Of a stretch of DNA of 9,116 nucleotides, positions 1 to 6,364 are shown piece by piece. Position numbers and translations under genes: made by a program. Source of the stretch: Rhodobacterales bacterium UBA3077 (GTDB lineage Bacteria > Pseudomonadota > Alphaproteobacteria > Rhodobacterales > Rhodobacteraceae); assembly GCA_002366685.1 (NCBI GenBank), contig DFBP01000103.1:1-9116 (forward strand). The letters run 5' to 3'. How positions within the stretch are numbered: the first letter of the stretch is position 1; each line of letters begins with the position of its first letter. The notes beneath the pieces were generated by a model. It had not been told where the DNA came from and did no database searches. It saw only the letters and a program-made list of their open reading frames with translations.

Positions 1-158
1 TGCCCTATGGCTACCCGATTATGGCGGTGATCGCCTGCAATCCGCGCCATTTTCGGCGGATGATGAACCCCAAGGTTCGGGCGTGGCGCAAAATGTATTA
101 TCCCGAAATCACCGATTGGCAGCCCTATAAAGACGGTACGACCCCTATGCCGCGCTAA
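1..158 (+). CDS. C-terminal end of a probable AlkB-like alkane 1-monooxygenase (partial)
   Basis: An open frame enters from the left edge and ends at the TAA at 156-158, giving 51 codons of a C-terminus. It begins with PYGYPIMAVIACNP and continues with RRMMNPKVRAW and PEITDWQPY. The pattern 'P-x-GYP-x-M...NP..RR.MNP+V.AW' resembles the C-terminal tail of integral-membrane, non-haem di-iron alkane 1-monooxygenases (AlkB family, fatty-acid desaturase superfamily), where it follows the last histidine box. The histidine boxes that would prove this lie outside the window. The family call rests on remembered similarity and could be wrong, but the reading frame itself is convincing because composition and codon use look coding up to the stop. 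The gene ends 71 bases before gcrA, which appears to have its own promoter. Confidence 0.55.
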   Translation, partial: PYGYPIMAVIACNPRHFRRMMNPKVRAWRKMYYPEITDWQPYKDGTTPMPR

Positions 159-166
159 TTGCTCTA

Positions 167-195
167 TTGTAACTTCCCTTTGGGAAACCTATTAT
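167..195 (+). promoter_or_regulatory. Candidate sigma70-type promoter of gcrA
   Basis: TTGTAA at 167-172 and TATTAT at 190-195 are separated by 17 bases. They match the -35 and -10 consensus at 4/6 and 5/6 positions. Transcription would start near 200-203 and give a leader of about 28 bases. The spacer contains a perfect 5-bp inverted repeat, TTCCC (174-178) and GGGAA (182-186), which could be an operator or chance. No GANTC methylation site occurs between the upstream stop and gcrA, so a CcrM/GcrA autoregulatory site is not visible here. Confidence 0.45.
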
Positions 196-229
196 AGAAG
201 TTCACCAGTTAAATAGGCGGAGATAAGGT

Positions 230-790
230 ATGGCTTGGACAGACGAGCGCGTTGATATTTTGAAGAAAATGTGGGGGGACGGTAAAAGCGCTTCCCAGAT
301 CGCGACCGAACTGGGTGGTGTGACCCGCAATGCCGTTATCGGCAAGGTGCATCGGCTCGGGTTGTCCAACCGTCCAACCGCCGCAAAAGCGGCTCCCAAG
401 GCGGACGCTACGCCAAAGCCGACACCAAAGCCCAAAAAGACTAAGGTCGAGGCCAAGAAAGAGGCGCCCGCCGAGCCTGTGGTGCAAAAGCCGATCCCGC
501 GCCCGCGCCCGATCATTACTGCAGGCAAACCACTGCCGCCACAGCGCTCCGCCACCGAAGTGAGCGCCGAAGCTTTGGCCAATGTGAAAAAGATCGAGGA
601 AAAGGCGCGCAAGCTCACCTTGATGCAACTGACCGAGCGCACCTGCAAATGGCCAATCGGTGACCCTGCGACCGAGGAATTCTGGTTTTGCGGGCATCCG
701 GTAGAACCGGGCAAGCCCTATTGCGAGACCCATGTTTCGGTGGCATTCCAACCCATGAGCAGCCGTCGCGACCGTAGGACGAGCCGATAG
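230..790 (+). CDS. gcrA: GcrA family cell-cycle transcriptional regulator
   Basis: This 186-residue protein opens with MAWTDERVDILKKMWGDGKS, and the N-terminal helix-turn-helix region (about 1-50, including SQIATELGG, TRNAVIGKVHRLGLSNR) is diagnostic of GcrA. In Caulobacter, GcrA binds sigma70 holoenzyme and activates promoters bearing CcrM-methylated GANTC sites, controlling cell-cycle and division genes. Residues 50-105 form a low-complexity linker rich in Ala, Lys and Pro. The C-terminal domain (about 128-175) has C139, C154, C165 and H168 in a C-x14-C-x10-C-x2-H arrangement that may bind zinc (inference) and is typical of the family C-terminus. The start is supported by GGAG at 219-222, seven bases before the ATG. 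It is convergent with the peptidase gene downstream, with 27 bases between the stops. In Rhodobacterales the exact regulon is less well known than in Caulobacter. Confidence 0.95.
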   Translation: MAWTDERVDILKKMWGDGKSASQIATELGGVTRNAVIGKVHRLGLSNRPTAAKAAPKADATPKPTPKPKKTKVEAKKEAPAEPVVQKPIPRPRPIITAGKPLPPQRSATEVSAEALANVKKIEEKARKLTLMQLTERTCKWPIGDPATEEFWFCGHPVEPGKPYCETHVSVAFQPMSSRRDRRTSR

Positions 791-817
791 ACACCTGATT
801 GCCGCGCCAACCGGTAA

Positions 818-1435
818 TTACCGCGCCTTCAAATAGGTATCTTCCGAGAAATACTGGAAGCTGTCCGCATTATTTGCGGCGAGGCTCGGATTGCTGCGGG
901 CAAAATCACTGCATACATCACGGTTGTAGCAGTGGTCACTGGTGCCTCCCACTTCATGGTAATGGGACATTTCGTGGATGATCGTACCCGCGCGCGTGCC
1001 GGAGTTGAAGACTTCCAAAAATGTGGCGTCCGAAAGTTGCGGGAGCTCGAAATACGGCGCGCAAAGGTAGATTGTGCCGGAATCGCCAGGATCAACAAAA
1101 GCATAGGTGCCGCCATCACACGAACCCGATCCGGTTCTTTCGCAGACATAGGTGATTTTACTGGTGCGAATATGGTTTTTGAGCGCTGAAATCGTGTTGC
1201 GGACGGTTTTAGCGCGCAAGGCGTCCCAGCCGCCAAACCATGTGCGATAGGCTCCGTTTTGCGCGGTTATTTGTACAGTTGCGGCGGATAGGGCGTCAAA
1301 AGCATTGAACACCGCTTTTTCGATGTCAGATTGCTGATCCTTCGAACAATTCCGGTAATCGGCAAAGGCCGGGCCGGAAAATCCAACAAGAAACACGAGC
1401 ACTAGAAACGGTGACTTCAATAATTGCTTAAACAT
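818..1435 (-). CDS. Secreted M35-type (aspzincin) zinc metallo-endopeptidase
   Basis: The product has 205 residues. Residues 1-25 form a signal peptide: a basic start, the hydrophobic core FLVLVFLVGFSG, and a likely cleavage after AFA. The protein should therefore be exported. The catalytic motif is HEMSH (154-158), which supplies two zinc-binding histidines and the catalytic Glu155. It is followed by GGTSDHCYN (163-171), whose Asp167 fits the third ligand of the aspzincin signature GTxDxxYG. The late NADSFQYF (189-196) is also typical of the M35 / lysine-specific metallo-endopeptidase domain. Six cysteines remain after the signal peptide (C30, C98, C106, C125, C169, C175), enough for three disulfides. 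There is no obvious propeptide domain, so it is close to a minimal catalytic domain. It stands alone, opposite in direction to both neighbours. Substrate and role are unknown; relatives include deuterolysins and secreted bacterial toxins. The ribosome binding site is weak (GAAAG). Confidence 0.88.
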   Translation of the reverse strand: MFKQLLKSPFLVLVFLVGFSGPAFADYRNCSKDQQSDIEKAVFNAFDALSAATVQITAQNGAYRTWFGGWDALRAKTVRNTISALKNHIRTSKITYVCERTGSGSCDGGTYAFVDPGDSGTIYLCAPYFELPQLSDATFLEVFNSGTRAGTIIHEMSHYHEVGGTSDHCYNRDVCSDFARSNPSLAANNADSFQYFSEDTYLKAR

Positions 1436-1448
1436 TTCTATCTTTCAA

Positions 1449-1477
1449 TATATACTGCACTAATTCGCAGCAGGCAA
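1449..1477 (-). promoter_or_regulatory. Candidate promoter of the M35 peptidase gene
   Basis: Read on the minus strand, TTGCCT (complement of 1472-1477) and TATATA (complement of 1449-1454) are 17 bases apart, and the ATG follows 13 bases after the -10 element. Each hexamer matches consensus at four positions. The predicted leader is very short, about 6-8 bases, so translation may depend on a near-leaderless mRNA or the true -10 may be shifted slightly. Confidence 0.35.
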
Positions 1478-1517
1478 AACGCCGTTGCCGCGAAAACAAT
1501 GTAATACCGATAGGCCA

Positions 1518-1883
1518 ATGATCAAGTTTAACCTCAAATGCGAACACGGGCACGAGTTTGATTCGTGGTTTGGTTCCAATGCCGATTATGACAAGCTGCA
1601 CCAGCGCGGGCTGGTCTCTTGTGTGATTTGCGGGTCGAGCGCGGTAAATAAGGCGGTTATGGCCCCTCGGGTCGCGCAGGATGCTCCTTCCATGGAGCTA
1701 CGCGAAAAACCGCTTGTGGATAACGTCGGGCAAGAGTTCCCCGCCGAGGCCCGTAAAATTCACTATGGCGAGGCACCCGAGCGGCCCATAATAGGGGAAG
1801 CCAAGTTGGAAGAAGCTCGGGAGTTGATCGAAGAAGGCGTGCCCGTGGTGCCGGTAGGCTGGAAGCCCAAACAGGCAAATTAG
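1518..1883 (+). CDS. DUF1178 family zinc-ribbon-like protein
   Basis: The protein has 121 residues from the ATG at 1518. An in-frame TTG at 1485 would add 11 residues, but family members begin with MI+F.L.C..GH, so the ATG is preferred. The N-terminus reads MIKFNLKCEHGHEFDSWF, with C8, H10 and H12, and is followed by VSCVICGS with C35 and C38. This resembles a zinc-ribbon. The C-terminal part has the conserved family features GQEFPAEARKIHYGEAPERPI (about 71-91) and a final EEGVPVVPVGW. DUF1178 proteins are widespread in Alpha- and Betaproteobacteria. Their function is not established, although they often lie near carbon-nitrogen hydrolase and glutaredoxin genes. The gene is divergent from the peptidase, with 82 bases between the start codons. 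Confidence 0.9.
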   Translation: MIKFNLKCEHGHEFDSWFGSNADYDKLHQRGLVSCVICGSSAVNKAVMAPRVAQDAPSMELREKPLVDNVGQEFPAEARKIHYGEAPERPIIGEAKLEEARELIEEGVPVVPVGWKPKQAN

Positions 1884-1916
1884 GCGGAGCCGCGCGCAAG
1901 CGTGCCCAGTGTTATT

Positions 1917-1944
1917 GACAGCCATACCAAGGCTGTGGTTTCTC
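1917..1944 (+). terminator. Possible hairpin terminator after the DUF1178 gene
   Basis: ACAGCC (1918-1923) and GGCTGT (1931-1936) form a perfect 6-bp stem with a 7-base loop, followed by GGTTTCTCT. It lies 34 bases after the DUF1178 stop. The U tract is poor, so termination may be weak. TTGACA at 1915-1920 is a perfect -35 hexamer that overlaps the stem. No good -10 follows at 16-19 bases, so a promoter for the lipoprotein gene is possible but not supported. Confidence 0.3.
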
Positions 1945-1976
1945 TGCGCACATAAAATAACAAACGGGTAGTGAAA

Positions 1977-2711
1977 ATGACTTTTCGATCAGGTTTTTTG
2001 GTTTTGGCCGTTGTGGTGTCTGCTTGTGGCTCGCGCGAGGTCGAAACACCGGAAATGGGCCTGCCGGCCTGGGATGGGGTGCATATCGTTTGCAGCGAGG
2101 ATGTAAGCTTCGCAGGTGATGCCGTCACGACATTGCCCGAGTTCACAGAAGATGACCGGCTCGGGTTTTGCGCGCGCTCCATGCGGTATATCGAGCTTCA
2201 TCGCGAGTTTGGTAGCAAAACCAGCTATTTTGGCGTGGTCGCGGCCACCACGGCAAGCCTTGCAGCGACCTATGCGCCCCTTGTGCGCAAAGCCTATTCG
2301 GACAGCACTTGGACCTTCATGGCGGATATGAACCGTGAGCTTGAAGCGCATGTAAACGAGGTTGCACAAAAAGCCGGGCAGGGTGGATTGTCCGGCATTC
2401 TGCGGGGGGGTCTGGATACCGGCGCAAATGTGCGCGCGGAGCAGGAAAAGGTGCAAACCAAGCTTGAGGCTTTTGCCGCAAGTGACCCGGAGGGCTATGC
2501 CCAACTCATCGAGGATGTAAACGGAACCTTCAATCCGACCAACAGGTTGCTGATAGCCGCCATCAACCGGAACCCGTTTTTTAAGGCGTATGAGGCCGGT
2601 TTGGCACAAGTCAGAGCACGACACGGCGGCGCAATAGATTTTGCAGATATTGAGCAGCGGGTCGAAATTGGTGCCGTATTGCAGGCGCTCATCGAAGGGA
2701 CTGGCCGCTAG
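1977..2711 (+). CDS. Lipoprotein of unknown family
   Basis: The protein has 244 residues from the ATG at 1977; a GTG at 1971 in the same frame would add two residues. MTFRSGFLVLAVVVSACGS is a lipoprotein signal peptide with lipobox VSAC and Cys17 as the lipidated residue. Ser at +2 suggests sorting to the outer membrane by the usual Asp rule. The mature part has two further cysteines, C39 and C65, which could pair. It also has an Ala/Thr-rich, mildly hydrophobic helix (about 83-100) and a mostly helical charged segment (about 118-180). I recognise no domain. A longer open frame on the opposite strand (1989-2783) has no signal or family feature and looks like a shadow. The gene may be cotranscribed with nothing: 93 bases separate it from DUF1178 and 123 from lysC. 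A run of seven G at 2404-2410 lies inside it. Function unknown. Confidence 0.8.
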   Translation: MTFRSGFLVLAVVVSACGSREVETPEMGLPAWDGVHIVCSEDVSFAGDAVTTLPEFTEDDRLGFCARSMRYIELHREFGSKTSYFGVVAATTASLAATYAPLVRKAYSDSTWTFMADMNRELEAHVNEVAQKAGQGGLSGILRGGLDTGANVRAEQEKVQTKLEAFAASDPEGYAQLIEDVNGTFNPTNRLLIAAINRNPFFKAYEAGLAQVRARHGGAIDFADIEQRVEIGAVLQALIEGTGR

Positions 2712-2751
2712 CGCCCGACCGGAGACCTCATTCGCAGATACCAAGATCGCC

Positions 2752-2782
2752 TGCCGAAGGCGCGCTCTTGGGCTTGTCGGCA
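2752..2782 (+). repeat. Inverted repeat in the lysC upstream region
   Basis: TGCCGA (2752-2757) and TCGGCA (2777-2782) are perfect complements separated by 19 bases, in the 123-base gap between the lipoprotein gene and lysC. It could end lipoprotein transcription, although no T tract follows, or be a weak leader structure. It does not resemble a lysine riboswitch, which would be far larger. Confidence 0.3.
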
Positions 2783-2834
2783 ACGGGAATCCTAGGTAAG
2801 TAACGCCGGAACTTGGAATATTGGAGCCGGAACC

Positions 2835-4088
2835 ATGGCTTTACTGGTAATGAAATTCGGCGGAACGTCTGTCGCTGACCTTGAGCGCATCCGAAATGCG
2901 GCGGTAAAGGTGAAGCGCGAAGTGGCGCGCGGCAATCAGGTGATTGTGATTGTCTCGGCAATGTCTGGCCAAACTAACAAGCTGGTCGGGCTGGTTGACG
3001 ATGCTGCAAGCGGTACCGATGCCGAGACTCCGGGCTTTTTTGATGCGCGCGAATATGATGCGGTTGTCGCATCTGGCGAGTTGGTGACATCCGGCCTGAT
3101 GGCGATTGTCCTTCAGGAAATGGGGATTCAAGCGCGAAGCTGGCAAGGCTGGCAGGTGCCGGTGAATACGACTTCTGCCCACGGTGCGGCGCGAATAGCA
3201 AGTATTCCGCGCGAGAATCTGGATGCAAAATTTGCCGAAGGCATGGACGTGGCCGTTGTGGCGGGTTTTCAGGGGCTCGGGCCGGATGGGCGCGTAACCA
3301 CCCTCGGGCGGGGCGGGTCAGACACAACCGCTGTGGCTTTTGCGGCCGCGCTCGAAGCCGAGCGCTGTGATATTTATACCGATGTGGACGGGATTTACAC
3401 CACCGACCCCCGTATCACCGCCAAGGCCCGCAAGCTTGAAAAGATCGCTTTTGAGGAGATGCTGGAGCTGGCGTCACTCGGGGCCAAAGTATTGCAGACC
3501 CGCTCGGTTGAGCTGGCGATGCGCAACAAAGTGCGCCTTCAGGTGCTCAGCAGTTTTAACGACGAGCCGGGAACGCTGGTTTGTGACGAGGATGAAATTA
3601 TGGAATCGAATGTTGTTACCGGAATTGCCTGTTCACGGGATGAAGCCAAGCTGACCCTTATTTCCGTGGCCGACCGCCCCGGCGTGGCGGCGGCCATCTT
3701 TACCCCACTCGCGGCAGCCGGGATCATTGTAGACATGATCGTGCAAAACATGGCTGAAGAAGGCCGTACCGATATGACCTTCTCTTGCCCCGTTGGTGAT
3801 GTCGCCAAAGCCGAAAAAGCGCTTGAAGATGCCAAAGCACGCGGCGAGTTCAACTATCGTGAACTGGATAAAGATACAGATGTTGCCAAGGTCTCGATCG
3901 TGGGTGTGGGCATGCGATCACATGCGGGTGTGGCGCAGAAAATGTTCAAAAACCTCGCCGATGACGGCGTAAATATCAAGGTGATTACAACCTCCGAGAT
4001 TAAGGTTTCTGTGTTGGTAGACCGGAAATATATGGAACTTACCGTGCAGTCGTTGCATGATGCCTTTGATCTGGACCGCGCTCCCTAA
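2835..4088 (+). CDS. lysC: Aspartate kinase (aspartokinase) with two C-terminal ACT domains
   Basis: This cytoplasmic enzyme phosphorylates L-aspartate to 4-aspartyl phosphate, the first step to lysine, threonine, methionine and diaminopimelate. The 417-residue length fits the monofunctional Corynebacterium/Bacillus-type class. The amino-acid kinase domain begins with LVMKFGGTSVAD (4-15) and contains VVASGELVTSGL (77-88), GFQG (144-147), LGRGGSDTTAVAFA (157-170) and YTDVDGIYTTDPR (181-193). ACT domain 1 spans about 272-340 (LTLISVADRPG, DMIVQN) and ACT domain 2 about 352-413 (VSIVGVGMRSHAGVAQKMF). These are the usual site of lysine/threonine feedback inhibition. The start has GGAG at 2823-2826, eight bases before the ATG. 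ptsP follows after 23 bases, suggesting one operon, an arrangement found in other Alphaproteobacteria. An internal start at 3600 may make a separate ACT-only subunit. Confidence 0.97.
   Translation: MALLVMKFGGTSVADLERIRNAAVKVKREVARGNQVIVIVSAMSGQTNKLVGLVDDAASGTDAETPGFFDAREYDAVVASGELVTSGLMAIVLQEMGIQARSWQGWQVPVNTTSAHGAARIASIPRENLDAKFAEGMDVAVVAGFQGLGPDGRVTTLGRGGSDTTAVAFAAALEAERCDIYTDVDGIYTTDPRITAKARKLEKIAFEEMLELASLGAKVLQTRSVELAMRNKVRLQVLSSFNDEPGTLVCDEDEIMESNVVTGIACSRDEAKLTLISVADRPGVAAAIFTPLAAAGIIVDMIVQNMAEEGRTDMTFSCPVGDVAKAEKALEDAKARGEFNYRELDKDTDVAKVSIVGVGMRSHAGVAQKMFKNLADDGVNIKVITTSEIKVSVLVDRKYMELTVQSLHDAFDLDRAP
3600..4088 (+). other. Possible internal translation start for an aspartate kinase beta subunit
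   Basis: Met256 of LysC (ATG at 3600-3602) begins MESNVVTG, directly before ACT domain 1. In Corynebacterium glutamicum the beta subunit starts at the equivalent place, around residue 250 with MEEAVLTG. GACGAGG upstream, with GAGG at 3588-3591 and eight bases to the ATG, is a good Shine-Dalgarno sequence inside the coding region. The product would have 162 residues and only the two ACT domains, forming an alpha2beta2 enzyme. Position and ribosome binding site are seen; actual use is inferred. Confidence 0.4.
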
Positions 4089-4111
4089 GGCGCATTGTAA
4101 AAAGAGGCCCC

Positions 4112-6364
4112 ATGATTGAACGCAAGGGAATTGATTCCCAGACATTGCTGAAAAGACTACGGGACGCATTGGCCGAGGCCGGTGAAGGGCAAGAGCGGCT
4201 TGACCGGATCACCTATCTCATTGCTCTATCTCTGGAAGCCGAAGTTTGCTCTATTTACCTGAAGCGTGACGAAACCACCCTTGAGCTATGCGCCACCCAT
4301 GGGCTGAAAGCGGAAGCCGTTCACCAAACCAAACTCCGTGTCGGGCAGGGGCTTGTTGGCCGAATCGCGGATAAAGCCATCCCGATCAACAAAGCTGACG
4401 CCCCCTCGGCGCGCGGTTTTCGCTACATGCCGGAAACCGGAGAGGAGGTTTACTCTTCCTTTGTTGGCGTACCGATCCAGCGCTTGGGGGAGGTGCTGGG
4501 CGTGCTTGTGGTGCAGAGCAAGGAACCGCGGCAATACTCAGACGACGAAGTTTATGGCCTCGAAGTTGTGGCGATGGTGATCGCTGAAATGACCGAACTG
4601 GGTGCCTTTACCGGCCCCGACAAAATGTCTATTGCCGCCCAGCACCAGTTACCGTTTTTTGTAAGAGGCCTTCGCGGGCAAGAGGGCGTTGCGGAAGGCG
4701 TTGTGTTGCTACACGAGCCGCATATCGTGATCGCCAATCCTGTAGCCGATGACCCTTTGGTCGAAACGGGGCGTTTGCAGGAAGCGCTGGATATGCTTGT
4801 TGCCGAGATAGATGAGTTGCTTGAAAAAGGCGCAACCACCGGCGAGCACCACGATGTCATGGTCGCCTATCGCTTATTTGCGCAAGATAAGGGGTGGCGT
4901 GAGCGGATGTTTGACTCGATTGAATCGGGTCTGGCTGCCGAAGTCGCCGTTGAAAAAGAGCAAACCTCAACCCGCACCCGAATGGCGCGCGTGGCTGACG
5001 CCTACATCCGCGAACGCCTGCATGATCTGGATGATCTGGCCAACCGGCTGCTTAGGATTCTTACCGGCGCACAGGATGCCGAGGAGCGCGGGATCCCCGA
5101 AAATGCCATTTTGGTGGCGCGCAGTATTGGCCCCGGTGAATTGCTTGATTACGGCAGCAAACTCAAAGGTGTTGTGCTGGAAGAAGGGTCGGTCGGATCA
5201 CATGCTACAATTGTGGCGCGCTCACTGGCCATTCCGCTGGTTATTCACGCCGGGCGGATTACACGGGAAGCGTTGAGCAACGACCCCATCCTTGTTGATG
5301 GCGAAAGCGGTACCGTACATTTGCGGCCCGACGACACCGTGGCGACCGCTTTTCGCGAAAAAATCGCGATGCAAGCCGAGGCTCAGGAGGCCTATAAAGG
5401 GCTGCGGGATAAACGGGCGACCACCCGCGACGGGGTCAATATAGCACTGCACATGAACGGCGGGCTAATGGTTGACCTTCCGAGCCTCAAGCCCTCGGGC
5501 GCTGAAGGCGTCGGGCTTTATCGCACCGAACTGCAGTTCCTGATCCGCACGCGAGTTCCGCGCCGCTCCGATCTTGTGAATCTTTATTCAAAGGTCATGG
5601 ATGCGGCGGGTGATAAACCTGTCGTATTCCGCACCCTCGACATTGGCTCCGATAAAGCCTTGCCTTATATGAAGCGCCCCGAAGAGCCGAATCCGGCACT
5701 CGGTTGGCGCGCGATCCGCATCGGGCTGGATCGGCCAGGTGTGATGCGAATGCAGTTGCAAGCACTAATCCGCGCCGCAGATGGGCGGCCGCTGAATGTT
5801 ATGTTTCCGTTTATCGCGCAGTTCGAAGAGTTTCGCGAGGCGCGCAAAAAATTGCTGGACGAATTGGAAAACGAAGCACAACAGGGGCACGTTTTGCCAA
5901 GCGAAGTGCGCATCGGCGCGATGCTGGAAACCCCGAGCCTGGCGTTTGCGCCGGATCAGTTCTTTGAATTGTCCGATTTTATCTCTATTGGCGGCAACGA
6001 TCTCAAACAGTTTTTCTTTGCGGCCGATCGCGAAAACGAACTGGTACGTTCGCGCTATGATACCCTCAATGTCAGCTTTCTGACCTTCATCGAGCAAATA
6101 GCCGACCGTTGCCTTCGTTTGAACACACCACTTTCGTTTTGCGGTGAAGATGCCGGACGCCCGATTGAAGCCCTTGCCTTTGCCGCCATGGGCTTGCGGA
6201 TGCTGTCTATGCGTCCGGCTTCTGTTGGGCCAGTAAAGCGGCTTCTGCGTGAGGTTGATCTGGGCGAGATCAAAGAGGTAATTGATGAAGCCCGCGGTTC
6301 CGGCGAGCAATCTGTCAGACCGGCTTTGCACGCATGGCTCAAAGCCCGCGAATATCCGGTTTAA
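4112..6364 (+). CDS. ptsP: Phosphoenolpyruvate-protein phosphotransferase PtsP (enzyme I-Ntr)
   Basis: PtsP takes phosphate from phosphoenolpyruvate and passes it to NPr and then EIIA-Ntr, a regulatory chain that senses nitrogen and affects potassium transport, stress and polymer storage. The 750-residue length matches E. coli PtsP. A GAF sensor domain covers about 15-165 (LRVGQGLVGRIA, VGVPIQRLGEVLGVLVVQ). The N-terminal EI domain covers about 185-330, and the swivelling phosphohistidine domain is about 330-410 with H364 in EEGSVGSHATIVAR. The PEP-binding TIM barrel extends from about 440 to the end: YRTELQFL (470-477), GAMLETPS (602-609), ISIGGNDLKQFFFAADREN (624-642) and catalytic C677 in SFCGEDAGRP. 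Two signature positions depart from the general EI pattern (Gly628 in GGND; Gly362 before Ser-His). AAAGAGG lies upstream of the ATG with a short 4-base gap. The stop overlaps the wzc stop by four bases, leaving no room for a private terminator. Confidence 0.96.
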   Translation: MIERKGIDSQTLLKRLRDALAEAGEGQERLDRITYLIALSLEAEVCSIYLKRDETTLELCATHGLKAEAVHQTKLRVGQGLVGRIADKAIPINKADAPSARGFRYMPETGEEVYSSFVGVPIQRLGEVLGVLVVQSKEPRQYSDDEVYGLEVVAMVIAEMTELGAFTGPDKMSIAAQHQLPFFVRGLRGQEGVAEGVVLLHEPHIVIANPVADDPLVETGRLQEALDMLVAEIDELLEKGATTGEHHDVMVAYRLFAQDKGWRERMFDSIESGLAAEVAVEKEQTSTRTRMARVADAYIRERLHDLDDLANRLLRILTGAQDAEERGIPENAILVARSIGPGELLDYGSKLKGVVLEEGSVGSHATIVARSLAIPLVIHAGRITREALSNDPILVDGESGTVHLRPDDTVATAFREKIAMQAEAQEAYKGLRDKRATTRDGVNIALHMNGGLMVDLPSLKPSGAEGVGLYRTELQFLIRTRVPRRSDLVNLYSKVMDAAGDKPVVFRTLDIGSDKALPYMKRPEEPNPALGWRAIRIGLDRPGVMRMQLQALIRAADGRPLNVMFPFIAQFEEFREARKKLLDELENEAQQGHVLPSEVRIGAMLETPSLAFAPDQFFELSDFISIGGNDLKQFFFAADRENELVRSRYDTLNVSFLTFIEQIADRCLRLNTPLSFCGEDAGRPIEALAFAAMGLRMLSMRPASVGPVKRLLREVDLGEIKEVIDEARGSGEQSVRPALHAWLKAREYPV

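Noticed and set aside
202..751. Two long minus-strand frames opposite gcrA (170-180 codons)
   Set aside because: gcrA is certain from its motifs; the antisense frames arise from its GC-rich Ala/Lys/Pro codons and have no recognisable features.
812..823. Perfect palindrome CGGTAATTACCG at the end of the peptidase gene
   Set aside because: A 12-base palindrome can form at most a 4-bp stem with a 4-base loop and has no T tract, so it is too weak to call a terminator; a protein site is possible but unsupported.
1485..1517. Upstream TTG start extending the DUF1178 protein by 11 residues
   Set aside because: The family N-terminus begins at the ATG at 1518, and the extension (MPRKQCNTDRP) is unlike other members.
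1915..1920. Perfect TTGACA hexamer upstream of the lipoprotein gene
   Set aside because: No acceptable -10 hexamer follows at 16-19 bases, and it overlaps the hairpin arm, so it is not listed as a promoter.
1989..2783. 264-codon open frame on the minus strand, longer than the lipoprotein frame opposite
   Set aside because: Its translation is rich in Cys, Arg and Gly without signal peptide or family motif, while the plus-strand frame has a clear lipobox, a consistent start and natural composition. It is taken as a shadow.
2712..2834. Lysine riboswitch or peptide attenuator upstream of lysC
   Set aside because: The 123-base gap holds only one 6-bp inverted repeat and no run of lysine codons in a leader frame; it is too small for an L-box riboswitch.
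5765..6331. 188-codon minus-strand frame opposite the end of ptsP
   Set aside because: It overlaps the highly conserved PEP-binding domain of PtsP and shows no coding features of its own.
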